Below are positions 1-7,068 of a stretch of DNA of 64,000 bases, one piece after another. Positions within the stretch are counted from its first letter, which is position 1; each line of letters begins with the position of its first letter. Where the stretch lies: NCBI RefSeq assembly GCF_021532615.1, contig NZ_JAKGAQ010000002.1, forward strand, positions 403,501 to 467,500, given 5' to 3'. The notes below the pieces were generated by a model, which did not search any database, was not told the origin of the DNA, and worked only from the letters and a program-made list of their open reading frames with translations. Source of the DNA: Octadecabacter dasysiphoniae (lineage in GTDB: Bacteria > Pseudomonadota > Alphaproteobacteria > Rhodobacterales > Rhodobacteraceae). The translations under genes were made by a program, and so were the position numbers.

Positions 1-288
1 ACCGGCGAAAACGTAACGCGACAGGTTTTGTCGGATCACCCCGAGATGATGGTCGTTGCGTTTCGGTTTGCAGCGAAAGGGGCCGAAGGGGCCTTGCACA
101 ATCACCCCCATGTTCAATCAACCTACGTCAAAGACGGGCGGTTCCGTTTCACCTTGGGTGATGAAGAACGTGAGGTTGGGCCCGGTGACAGCTTTGTCAT
201 TCCCAGCGAAATGGTACATGGGTGCGTTTGTCTTGAACCGGGTACGTTGGTGGATTGCTTCACGCCGCGCCGCGATGATTTTCTGTAG
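1..288 (+). CDS. kdgF: KdgF-like cupin protein, 5' end outside window
   Basis: Frame 1 is open from the first base and ends at a TAG at 286-288, so the N-terminus lies outside the window; the TTG at 28 is internal. The 95 visible residues form a small single cupin barrel. The metal-ligand motif HNHPHVQ lies at about nt 97-117, a later cupin motif carries PGDSFVIP, and a distal His sits in MVHG. KdgF-type cupins speed conversion of 4,5-unsaturated uronates, the products of pectate and alginate lyases, into linear keto-uronates. The C-terminal FTPRRDDFL is typical of that group. The kdgK gene follows after 9 bases, and kduI/kduD are nearby, which supports the role. The substrate is inferred, not seen. 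Confidence 0.78.
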   Translation, partial: TGENVTRQVLSDHPEMMVVAFRFAAKGAEGALHNHPHVQSTYVKDGRFRFTLGDEEREVGPGDSFVIPSEMVHGCVCLEPGTLVDCFTPRRDDFL

Positions 289-297
289 GCTGGTGGT

Positions 298-1209
298 ATG
301 AAAATTCTCTCTATCGGGGAATGCATGGCAGAGATGTCGCCCCAAGGTGACGTTGGCACATTCCAGCTGGGGTTTGCCGGCGATACGTTTAACACCGCGT
401 GGTATCTGCGCCAGTTCGATCCGAGTGCGGATGTGTCGTTTCTAACGGGGCTTGGGACCGATACGATTTCAGAGCAGCTGCGCAATGTGATTACACAGGC
501 GGGCATAAGTGATGACTACGTGCTTGAAATACCGGATCGGACCATCGGACTTTATCTGATTTCCCTTGAGAACGGGGAACGGAGCTTTTCCTACTGGCGC
601 GGGCAATCGGCGGCGCGGTGCCTTGCGTCTGATCCCGCGATGCTGGAACGGGCAATCAACGATCATGATTTGATCTACTTTTCGGGCATCACCCTTGCCA
701 TTCTGGACCCTAAGGGGCGGGCCGCGCTTTTGTCAGCGGTGCGCGACGGGCGGGCGGCTGGAAAAACCATTGCGTTTGACCCCAACCTGCGACCCAGATT
801 GTGGGAAAGCACCGACACTATGTTGGACGTCACGATGGCGGGTGCAGCCGTGTCCGACATCGTGTTGCCGTCATTTGAAGACGAAGCCACGTGGTTCAAT
901 GATGCCGACCCACAGGCAACTGCGCAGCGGTATTTATCTGCGGGGGGCCGTACGATTGTGGTCAAGAACGGGGCTGACAGCATATACTTTGTTAGCCCTG
1001 ACGGCGACGGAACGGTTCGCGTGCCGCCGATTTCGAATATCGTTGATACCACAGCAGCGGGTGACAGTTTCAATGCGGTGATCCTGTCGGGGCTTGGTGG
1101 TGGCGTTCCTTTGACGGACAGCATCGCAGCGGCCTGTCAGTTGTCTGGCGCGGTTGTTCAAGCACGCGGGGCACTGGTGCCCATCGCGCCAAGCGAAGGA
1201 ACACCTTGA
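298..1209 (+). CDS. kdgK: 2-keto-3-deoxygluconate kinase
   Basis: A 303-residue PfkB/ribokinase-family sugar kinase. KdgK phosphorylates 2-keto-3-deoxygluconate (KDG) to KDPG in the cytoplasm, the entry to the Entner-Doudoroff aldolase step. The N-terminal MKILSIGECMAEM and the GFAGDTFNTAWYLR segment (about 26-39) are characteristic of KdgK rather than fructokinase. The second PfkB signature DTTAAGDSFNA is at about 250-260, with the catalytic Asp in AAGD. The ATG at 298 comes 9 bases after the cupin gene. The stop overlaps the next start (TGATG), so the genes are probably translationally coupled. All upstream enzymes in this island would deliver KDG to it. Confidence 0.9.
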   Translation: MKILSIGECMAEMSPQGDVGTFQLGFAGDTFNTAWYLRQFDPSADVSFLTGLGTDTISEQLRNVITQAGISDDYVLEIPDRTIGLYLISLENGERSFSYWRGQSAARCLASDPAMLERAINDHDLIYFSGITLAILDPKGRAALLSAVRDGRAAGKTIAFDPNLRPRLWESTDTMLDVTMAGAAVSDIVLPSFEDEATWFNDADPQATAQRYLSAGGRTIVVKNGADSIYFVSPDGDGTVRVPPISNIVDTTAAGDSFNAVILSGLGGGVPLTDSIAAACQLSGAVVQARGALVPIAPSEGTP

Positions 1210-1952
1210 TGCCCAATCCAGCCCCGGCAGACACGATCACCTTATCCGCTGATACAATTCAGCGCCTGAGGGGCGCGAGCACCGCCACCATCGCGACGCT
1301 TCTTTATAAGCGCGGGTATCACAATGCCTATGTGCAAGGGGTCGCACCACTTTCGCCCGACACACCGACGATGGTCGGCACGGCCTATACGTTGCGCTAC
1401 ATCCCTGCCCGTCCTGACACTGACCCGATTGAAGCATTTCGCGAACCCGATCACCCCCAACGGGTCGCGATTGAAGACTGCCCCGAAGGAGCGGTTCTGG
1501 TGATGGATTGTCGCGGCGATGCGTCGGCGGCGTCGGCCGGGTCAATTCTGCTTACGCGCCTTCAAGTTCGCGGTGGTGCAGGTGTTGTGACAGACGGCGG
1601 CATTCGCGATGCGGCGGGTGCTGCGGCGCTCACGATGCCGGTTTTTGCCGCGAAACCATCCGCACCCACGAACCTGACCAAACATCATGCGGTCGATATC
1701 GGATTGCCGATCGCTTGCGGGGACGTGGCGGTTTATCCCGGTGATATTGTGCTTGGCGACAGCGACGGCGTCATGATTATCCCGCGCCACCTTGCTGATG
1801 AAATCGCGCTTGAGAGCGTCGAGATGGAGCTGTTTGAACGGTTCGTCCTGCAAGAAGTACTGGCGGGCGTGTCTATCGGTGGCCTTTACCCGCCCACCGA
1901 TCCGGAAACATCCAAGCGCTTTGCCGATTGGCGCGCGCGCAACGGGGATTAA
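1209..1952 (+). CDS. RraA-fold family protein, possible pyruvate-releasing aldolase
   Basis: A 247-residue member of the RraA / 4-hydroxy-4-methyl-2-oxoglutarate (HMG) aldolase family (once misnamed dimethylmenaquinone methyltransferase). The family signature TDGGIRD lies near residues 128-134; in HMG aldolases the Arg-Asp pair of this motif binds substrate carboxylate and metal. The second hallmark, PGDIVLGDSDGV, follows about 50 residues later. The N-terminal extension is longer than in true RraA, the RNase E regulator, which argues for an enzyme. Its start overlaps the kdgK stop and uxuA starts 4 bases after its stop, so it belongs to the KDG catabolic operon. A retro-aldol role on a keto-deoxy sugar acid is an inference; an accessory role is also possible. 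Confidence 0.8.
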   Translation: MPNPAPADTITLSADTIQRLRGASTATIATLLYKRGYHNAYVQGVAPLSPDTPTMVGTAYTLRYIPARPDTDPIEAFREPDHPQRVAIEDCPEGAVLVMDCRGDASAASAGSILLTRLQVRGGAGVVTDGGIRDAAGAAALTMPVFAAKPSAPTNLTKHHAVDIGLPIACGDVAVYPGDIVLGDSDGVMIIPRHLADEIALESVEMELFERFVLQEVLAGVSIGGLYPPTDPETSKRFADWRARNGD

Positions 1953-1956
1953 TATC

Positions 1957-3105
1957 ATGCGAGAAACGTGGCGCTGGTTTGGTGAGTTTGACCCGATCCC
2001 TTTGAAAGATGTGGCACAGACAGGTGCGCAAGGCATTGTCAGTGCCCTTCATGCTGTGCCCTACGGCGAAATCTGGGCACACGATGCGATTGCGGCGCGC
2101 CGTGATGAAATCGCGGCGGCAGGGTTCACATGGGACGTCGTCGAAAGCCTGCCGGTGCACGAAGACATCAAACGCGGTACAGGCGATCTGAACCCGCTGT
2201 TCGCAAAGTACCGCCAGTCCCTATCGAATCTGGCGGCTGAGGGCATCAAGACGGTTTGCTATAACTTCATGCCGATCCTTGATTGGACGCGCACGGATCT
2301 TGCGGCGCCAGTAGCCCGTGGCGGCACCTGTTTGCATTTCTCGGCTGCAAAAATGGCCGCGTTCGAAATCCACATGCTGGGGCGATCTGGCGCGCGTGAT
2401 GATTATCATCGCGATGCTGTCACTGAGGGTGATGCCTGGTTTGCCAAATCAACAGAGGCGCAGCGTGCAGATTTGTTATTCGCGATCATGTCCGGACTGC
2501 CGGGGGCCTATGATCGTTATGATGTCGAAGGGCTGCGCGGTGTATTGGGAACATATAGCGGGCTGACCCATGATGATCTGCGCGCGAACCTGACACGGTT
2601 TCTAAACGAGGTGGTACCAACCGCCGCAGAACTGGGCATGTCCTTGTGCATCCATCCTGATGATCCGCCCCGCGATATTCTGGGGCTGCCACGGATCGTT
2701 TCTACGCAAGACGATATTCGCCAGATCCTGAACGCCGTGGATGCGCCCGCGAACGGGCTGACGTTGTGTACTGGATCGCTCGGCTCCGGCGTGGGGAATG
2801 ATTTGCCCGCCATCGCCAATGCCTTCGCGGACCGTATTCATTTCGTTCATTTGCGCAATGTCACCAAAACGGTGGACGGATCGTTTAGCGAAACGGCCCA
2901 TCTTGAGGGTGACGTGGATCTTGTGGCTGTGATTGACGAATTGCTGGAGGCCGAAAGCCGACGCGGCGCGAACCTGCCCTTCCGCGCGGATCACGGCCAT
3001 AGTTTACTGTCGGACGCACAAACAGACACGCAACCGGGGTATACTTTGATTGGCCGTTTGCGCGGTCTGGCAGAGTTGCGTGGTATCATTTGCGCACTGA
3101 GTTAG
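1957..3105 (+). CDS. uxuA: D-mannonate dehydratase
   Basis: UxuA dehydrates D-mannonate to KDG in the glucuronate pathway, using Fe2+ or Mn2+. The 382-residue protein matches the family length. The N-terminus MRETWRWFGEFDPIPL and the segment GIVSALHAVPYGEIW are family hallmarks. Likely metal and catalytic residues are in SLCIHPDDPP (about 230-239), FVHLRNV (about 295-301) and RADHGH (about 343-348). The frame is open upstream to about 1792, but the ATG at 1957 fits the family start and directly follows the RraA-like gene. The product feeds KdgK. Confidence 0.93.
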   Translation: MRETWRWFGEFDPIPLKDVAQTGAQGIVSALHAVPYGEIWAHDAIAARRDEIAAAGFTWDVVESLPVHEDIKRGTGDLNPLFAKYRQSLSNLAAEGIKTVCYNFMPILDWTRTDLAAPVARGGTCLHFSAAKMAAFEIHMLGRSGARDDYHRDAVTEGDAWFAKSTEAQRADLLFAIMSGLPGAYDRYDVEGLRGVLGTYSGLTHDDLRANLTRFLNEVVPTAAELGMSLCIHPDDPPRDILGLPRIVSTQDDIRQILNAVDAPANGLTLCTGSLGSGVGNDLPAIANAFADRIHFVHLRNVTKTVDGSFSETAHLEGDVDLVAVIDELLEAESRRGANLPFRADHGHSLLSDAQTDTQPGYTLIGRLRGLAELRGIICALS

Positions 3106-3189
3106 AGGCCGGATTTGACGAATGGCTGTGCCCTACCCACCCCTTGTCTAAATCCCACCAGGTTTCTTGCCGTGGAGCCCCGAATGTCT

Positions 3190-3201
3190 CTGGTATACTA
3201 G
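3190..3201. promoter_or_regulatory. Candidate GntR/UxuR-type operator upstream of the dehydrogenase
   Basis: The 12-mer CTGGTATACTAG is palindromic at 10 of 12 positions. Its core resembles the TGGTATACCA-type sites bound by FadR-subfamily GntR regulators such as UxuR/ExuR. It sits 58 bases before the ATG of the beta-hydroxyacid dehydrogenase, in the only sizeable gap of the plus-strand catabolic genes. Related elements lie before the local GntR gene at 5883-5902. Function is inferred from sequence and position. Confidence 0.5.
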
Positions 3202-3258
3202 TTTGAAATGATCTAACGTCATGATGTTAAACATGACAGTCGCTTAGGAGCTAAAAAT

Positions 3259-4137
3259 ATGGAAAATCCCGTTATCGGATTTATCGGCCTCGGACTAATG
3301 GGCGGCAATATGGTCGAATGCCTACAGAAAAACGGGCATGAACCGGTTGTCATGGACTTGAACAAAGACGCGGTTGATGCCGTTGTTGCGCGCGGTGCCA
3401 GCACGGCGGCGAATGGCAAAGAACTTGCGGCGCAATGCGATATTATCATGCTGTGTCTGACGACTTCGGATGTTGTCGAAGGGCTGATGTACGGGGACGA
3501 CGGTATTCTGGCGGGCATCAAAGAGGGTGCGGTGGTCATTGATTATGGCACTTCAATTCCGGCCTCGACGCGCAAAATCGGTGCGGATCTGGCCGCGAAA
3601 GGTGCGGGCATGGTTGATGCGCCGCTTGGCCGCACACCAGCCCACGCCAAAGACGGCCTGCTGAATATCATGGCCGCGGGCGACAAAGCGACATTTGACA
3701 AGGTAAAGCCGATCTTGGACATCCAGGGTGAAAACGTCTTTTACCTCGGCGCACTGGGTGCCGGCCACACGACAAAACTGATCAATAATTTCATGGGCAT
3801 GACCACCGTTAGCGCCATGAGCCAGGCCTTTGCTGTTGCAGATCGCGCAGGCGTTGACCGGCAACAATTGTTCGACATCATGTCAACGGGGCCGTCTAAT
3901 TCTCCGTTTATGGGATTTTGTAAAAACTACGCCGTCGACGGTGTCAGCGATCTGGGGTTCTCGGTCGCGAACGCGAACAAGGATCTCGGGTATTTTCTGA
4001 AGATGGCCGAAGATTTGGGGACGCGATCCGAAATCGCGGAAGGCACATCCAACAACCTTCAGGCGGCCGTGGATGCGGGCCTGAGCCAAGGCAATGTTCC
4101 CGAAATCTTTGACTACTTCATGACGCTGAAGACTTAG
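3259..4137 (+). CDS. Beta-hydroxyacid dehydrogenase (3-HIBADH family, sulfolactaldehyde-reductase-like motif)
   Basis: A 292-residue NAD(P)-dependent oxidoreductase. The Rossmann motif GFIGLGLMG is at residues 7-15, and the catalytic Lys is K173 in TTKLINNFMG. The usual substrate motif of 3-hydroxyisobutyrate and tartronate-semialdehyde reductases, SGG after DAPV, is replaced by GRT in DAPLGRTPAHAKDG. From memory, GRT at this place is seen in sulfolactaldehyde reductase (YihU), where the Arg binds the sulfonate. The enzyme therefore probably reduces an aldehyde acid such as sulfolactaldehyde, succinic semialdehyde or a uronate-derived semialdehyde. It has its own promoter region with a candidate operator and a good upstream AGGAG (3247-3251). 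Confidence 0.82.
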   Translation: MENPVIGFIGLGLMGGNMVECLQKNGHEPVVMDLNKDAVDAVVARGASTAANGKELAAQCDIIMLCLTTSDVVEGLMYGDDGILAGIKEGAVVIDYGTSIPASTRKIGADLAAKGAGMVDAPLGRTPAHAKDGLLNIMAAGDKATFDKVKPILDIQGENVFYLGALGAGHTTKLINNFMGMTTVSAMSQAFAVADRAGVDRQQLFDIMSTGPSNSPFMGFCKNYAVDGVSDLGFSVANANKDLGYFLKMAEDLGTRSEIAEGTSNNLQAAVDAGLSQGNVPEIFDYFMTLKT

Positions 4138-4165
4138 GCGTCGCAGCTTGGGTGGTTTTCGCGGG

Positions 4166-4912
4166 TTACCGCGCAAGCCACCCCCCGTCGACATTCAAGA
4201 CCGTCCCTGTGACATAGCCTGACGCGGGCGTGCACAAAAACGTCACAGCACCTGCGATATCTGATGGGTCACCCCACCGCCCCGCCGGAATACGCGCCAA
4301 GATTTCCGAGCTGCGCTGTGGATCTTCGCGCAAGGCCGTCGTGTTATTGGTGGCGATATAGCCGGGCGCGACAGCATTTACATTGATGTTGTGGGCGGAC
4401 CATTCATTGGCGAACAATTTGGTCAGACCCGCAACGCCATGTTTTGATGCCGTATAAGCGGGCACGCGGATGCCGCCCTGAAACGACAACAACGAAGCTA
4501 TGTTAATGATCCGCCCACCTTTGCCACGGGCAATCGCAGCGCGCGCAAAGGCTTGGCACATCATGAAAATAGCCTTGAGGTTGACGTCCATAACGTCGTC
4601 CCAGTCGGCTTCTACGTAATCGACGCTGTCCGCACGGCGAATGATGCCCGCATTGTTCACGAGGATATCAAGGTCATCCACGGCCTGTAGACTGTCGGCG
4701 GCTTTGGCAGGGTCAGACAGATCGAGGGTAAAGGCCTCAGCGCTGCCGCCTTGTTGTTCAATCAAAGTGACGGTTTCGGCGCAGGATGATCGCCCTGCCG
4801 CAATCACGTGGGCACCTGCAGCCGCCAAACCCAATGCAATCGCCTGACCGATGCCGGTATTGGCCCCTGTTACAAATGCGCGTTTGCTGTCCAGACGGAA
4901 AGGATCGCTCAT
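4166..4912 (-). CDS. kduD: 2-dehydro-3-deoxy-D-gluconate 5-dehydrogenase
   Basis: A 248-residue classical short-chain dehydrogenase. KduD reduces 2,5-diketo-3-deoxygluconate to KDG with NAD(P)H. The nucleotide-binding motif TGANTGIG is at residues 15-22, NNAG near 86-89, and the catalytic Tyr153-Lys157 pair lies in YTASKHG. The C-terminus VTGTVLNVDGGWLAR is typical of KduD. Its start overlaps the kduI stop by 4 bases, so the two are co-transcribed as kduI-kduD. Together they convert the keto-uronate produced by KdgF to KDG. Confidence 0.92.
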   Translation of the reverse strand: MSDPFRLDSKRAFVTGANTGIGQAIALGLAAAGAHVIAAGRSSCAETVTLIEQQGGSAEAFTLDLSDPAKAADSLQAVDDLDILVNNAGIIRRADSVDYVEADWDDVMDVNLKAIFMMCQAFARAAIARGKGGRIINIASLLSFQGGIRVPAYTASKHGVAGLTKLFANEWSAHNINVNAVAPGYIATNNTTALREDPQRSSEILARIPAGRWGDPSDIAGAVTFLCTPASGYVTGTVLNVDGGWLAR

Positions 4913-5730
4913 CGCAGATCTTCCATCGGAACCATGTCCATGTCGGTGAAATCTACATTGTCACCAGCCATCGCCCAGCAGAACGTATAAGACGACGTGC
5001 CCGCACCGGAATGGATCGACCAAGGCGGGGAAATCACGGCCTCTTCGTTGGCCATAACGATATGGCGGGTTTCATCGGGGGTCCCCATGAAGTGGAACAC
5101 ACGCTGGTCTTCCGGGACGTCGAAGTAAAGATATGCCTCCATGCGGCGATCATGCAGGTGCGCGGGCATCGTGTTCCAAACCGAACCGGGCGAAAATTGC
5201 GTATAGCCCATCAGCAATTGACAGCTGTCGCACACGTCAGGGTGCAGAAACTGGATGATGACACGTTCATTGGCCGTTTCACGCGCACCCAATTCAACGC
5301 GGCGCGCATCAGCGAGCGTAATCAGCTTCGTGGGGCAGGTTCGATGTGCGGGGGCAGACAGCAAATAAAAGCGCCCGCTTTCCAGCGTCACAGCGCCTGC
5401 ACCCATCCCGATGTACAAAACTTCGCCTTTGCCGACCTGATGGGTTTCACCATCAACCGTAATTGCCCCTGCATCACCAAGGTTCAACGCAGCCATTTCA
5501 CGGCGTTCAAGAAATGTGGCCGTACCTGTTTCGGGAACATGATCGAGCGTCAGCGGGCCATTTTTGGGCACGCCAGAACCGAGTATCAGGCGATCGTAAT
5601 GGGAATAGACCAACCGGATTTCGTCATCCGAAAACAGATCGCCGACGTGGAAATGTTCGCGCAATTTCGCGGTGTCGAACGTCTTTGTCGTTTCAGGATC
5701 GATAGCATAACGGGTTTGTGCGCTGGTCAT
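4909..5730 (-). CDS. kduI: 5-dehydro-4-deoxy-D-glucuronate isomerase
   Basis: A 273-residue KduI, a bicupin zinc isomerase that turns 5-keto-4-deoxyuronate into 2,5-diketo-3-deoxygluconate. Expected metal ligands are visible in PAHLHDRRMEAYLYFD (two His and a Glu) and in the later PPWSIHSG. The length is close to the family's ~278 residues. It is the first gene of the minus-strand kduI-kduD unit. Its promoter must lie in the 5731-5958 region shared with the divergent GntR gene, which carries the paired palindromes at 5883-5902, so control by that regulator is likely. Confidence 0.93.
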   Translation of the reverse strand: MTSAQTRYAIDPETTKTFDTAKLREHFHVGDLFSDDEIRLVYSHYDRLILGSGVPKNGPLTLDHVPETGTATFLERREMAALNLGDAGAITVDGETHQVGKGEVLYIGMGAGAVTLESGRFYLLSAPAHRTCPTKLITLADARRVELGARETANERVIIQFLHPDVCDSCQLLMGYTQFSPGSVWNTMPAHLHDRRMEAYLYFDVPEDQRVFHFMGTPDETRHIVMANEEAVISPPWSIHSGAGTSSYTFCWAMAGDNVDFTDMDMVPMEDLR

Positions 5731-5882
5731 TTGTGTGCTTTCAGGTCAGATTAACGGGCGGTTTAAGTGTGGTCGCTTCTATTCGAAGGCGTTGATAGGA
5801 ACGCGCAATCGTATTTTTGGCCAGCTGTGGGAAGCCTGACGGAATCCTTAAGGTCACTACGCTAATTTCTTCGACTTATAGT

Positions 5883-5902
5883 CTAGTATTCTAATATGCT
5901 AG
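5883..5902. promoter_or_regulatory. Candidate paired operator between kduI and the GntR gene
   Basis: The 20-base sequence CTAGTATTCTAATATGCTAG contains two overlapping imperfect 12-base palindromes (5883-5894 and 5891-5902) and reads as CTAG...CTAG overall. It shares the ATACTAG half-site, read on the opposite strand, with the site at 3190-3201. It lies 56 bases before the chosen GntR start and about 150 bases from kduI, which suits autoregulation plus control of kduI-kduD. Confidence 0.5.
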
Positions 5903-5958
5903 ATAGGTAAGTGTGTCAAAGTACTCTCTTGGCTACTCTGAAAGAAACCGGATCGAAC

Positions 5959-6672
5959 ATGCAGATCACCCTGGCACCGCTAAAACCGTCGAACGGGTCC
6001 GTCACGGACCAAGTGTTCGACGCGCTTTACGGCGCTATCATTTCCGTTGAGCTGCCGCCCGGCACCAAGGTTTCAGAGGCGGAGCTTGCCAAGGAACTTG
6101 ATGTGTCCCGCCAGCCTGTCCGTGATGCGTTTTTCCGGCTGTCCAATCTTGGCTTTTTGTCCATTCGTCCGCAACGCGCGACATTGATCACGCAAATTTC
6201 GCGCCGCGCCATCCGGGACGCGTTGTTCACCCGCACCGCACTTGAAGTGGAATGTTTGCGGCAGGCGCTGGCCAAAAACAAATCAAGGCTGATTGCCGCG
6301 CTGGATGCGAATATCCAACTGCAACACGGGGCACTATCCCAAGACGCGGCCAAATTTTACGCCCTTGATGAAGCCTTTCATGAACTGATCTGCACGGTGT
6401 CGGGCCACGACCACGTTTGGCCCCTGATCCGTGAACAAAAAGGGCATCTTGATCGGCTGCGGTTCCTGTCGTTGTCACACAAGCGGCAGCAATTTGTGGT
6501 GGCCGAACACAGCGAAATTCTAGGCGCGATTATGACGGGCGTTGGTGCAGACGCCGAACTGAGGCTTCGCGCGCATATTCTGGATGTCGAACAGGTGCTG
6601 CCATCGATTGCAGAGCGTCACCCAGACTATTTTGAAACCGTCGACGAAGGCGCCAAACATCAGACGGGCTGA
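5959..6672 (+). CDS. GntR-family regulator, FadR subfamily (FCD domain)
   Basis: A 237-residue regulator. The N-terminal winged helix-turn-helix covers about residues 12-80, with SEAELAKELDVSRQPVRDAF as recognition region. The C-terminal all-helical FCD domain shows likely metal/ligand residues in LDEAFHELIC, EHSEIL and RAHILDVEQ. FadR-subfamily members of this type bind sugar acids or other carboxylates. The frame is also open to a GTG at 5911, but that start would sit almost on the candidate operator and lacks a spaced ribosome site, so the ATG at 5959 is preferred. It is divergent from kduI-kduD and is the obvious local regulator of the uronate genes; its effector is unknown. Confidence 0.88.
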   Translation: MQITLAPLKPSNGSVTDQVFDALYGAIISVELPPGTKVSEAELAKELDVSRQPVRDAFFRLSNLGFLSIRPQRATLITQISRRAIRDALFTRTALEVECLRQALAKNKSRLIAALDANIQLQHGALSQDAAKFYALDEAFHELICTVSGHDHVWPLIREQKGHLDRLRFLSLSHKRQQFVVAEHSEILGAIMTGVGADAELRLRAHILDVEQVLPSIAERHPDYFETVDEGAKHQTG

Positions 6673-6741
6673 TCACTGGCGCCGTTAATACAGCGGATAT
6701 GGGGGTCTTTTCCTCGCAAGCTGCCCAGCAAGGTATCGACA

Positions 6742-7068
6742 TTAGCCGCCGTTTTGGCGTTCGATATAGGTCCGCATTTCTTCGGCTTCTTGGCGGGCAT
6801 CGCGCAATCCATCCATCGCAGCGCGCAGTTCGGCCTCGGTTTGGGACAATTGGTTGGTGATCTCGGCTTCGCGTTGTTGCAGGTAGGTGATCGCCTGATC
6901 GCGGGTTTCTTCGGCTTCGTGCAGGGCCTGCGCCATACGGTCAAGTTCACCCACTTCTGCTTTGGACACACGGGTAAAACGGTTGATCAGCCAACTGGCG
7001 AACCAGCCCAGACAGAACGCCACGAAAAGGATGATCGCGGTGGCGACGATGAATTCGGTTCTGTTCAT
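6742..7068 (-). CDS. Small membrane-anchored coiled-coil protein
   Basis: A 108-residue protein with one N-terminal membrane helix (about residues 8-30) followed by a heptad-rich charged helix (about 35-105, rich in Glu, Gln, Ala and Arg) that should form a coiled coil. It overlaps the preceding OmpA-family gene by 4 bases, so the two are translated as a pair and probably act together in the envelope. I do not recognise a named family. It is consistent with an inner-membrane protein whose coiled coil lies in the cytoplasm or periplasm. Confidence 0.75.
   Translation of the reverse strand: MNRTEFIVATAIILFVAFCLGWFASWLINRFTRVSKAEVGELDRMAQALHEAEETRDQAITYLQQREAEITNQLSQTEAELRAAMDGLRDARQEAEEMRTYIERQNGG

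Noticed and set aside
4786..5754. A 322-codon plus-strand frame opposite kduI
   Set aside because: Antisense shadow; kduI and kduD on the minus strand carry clear family motifs over the same bases.
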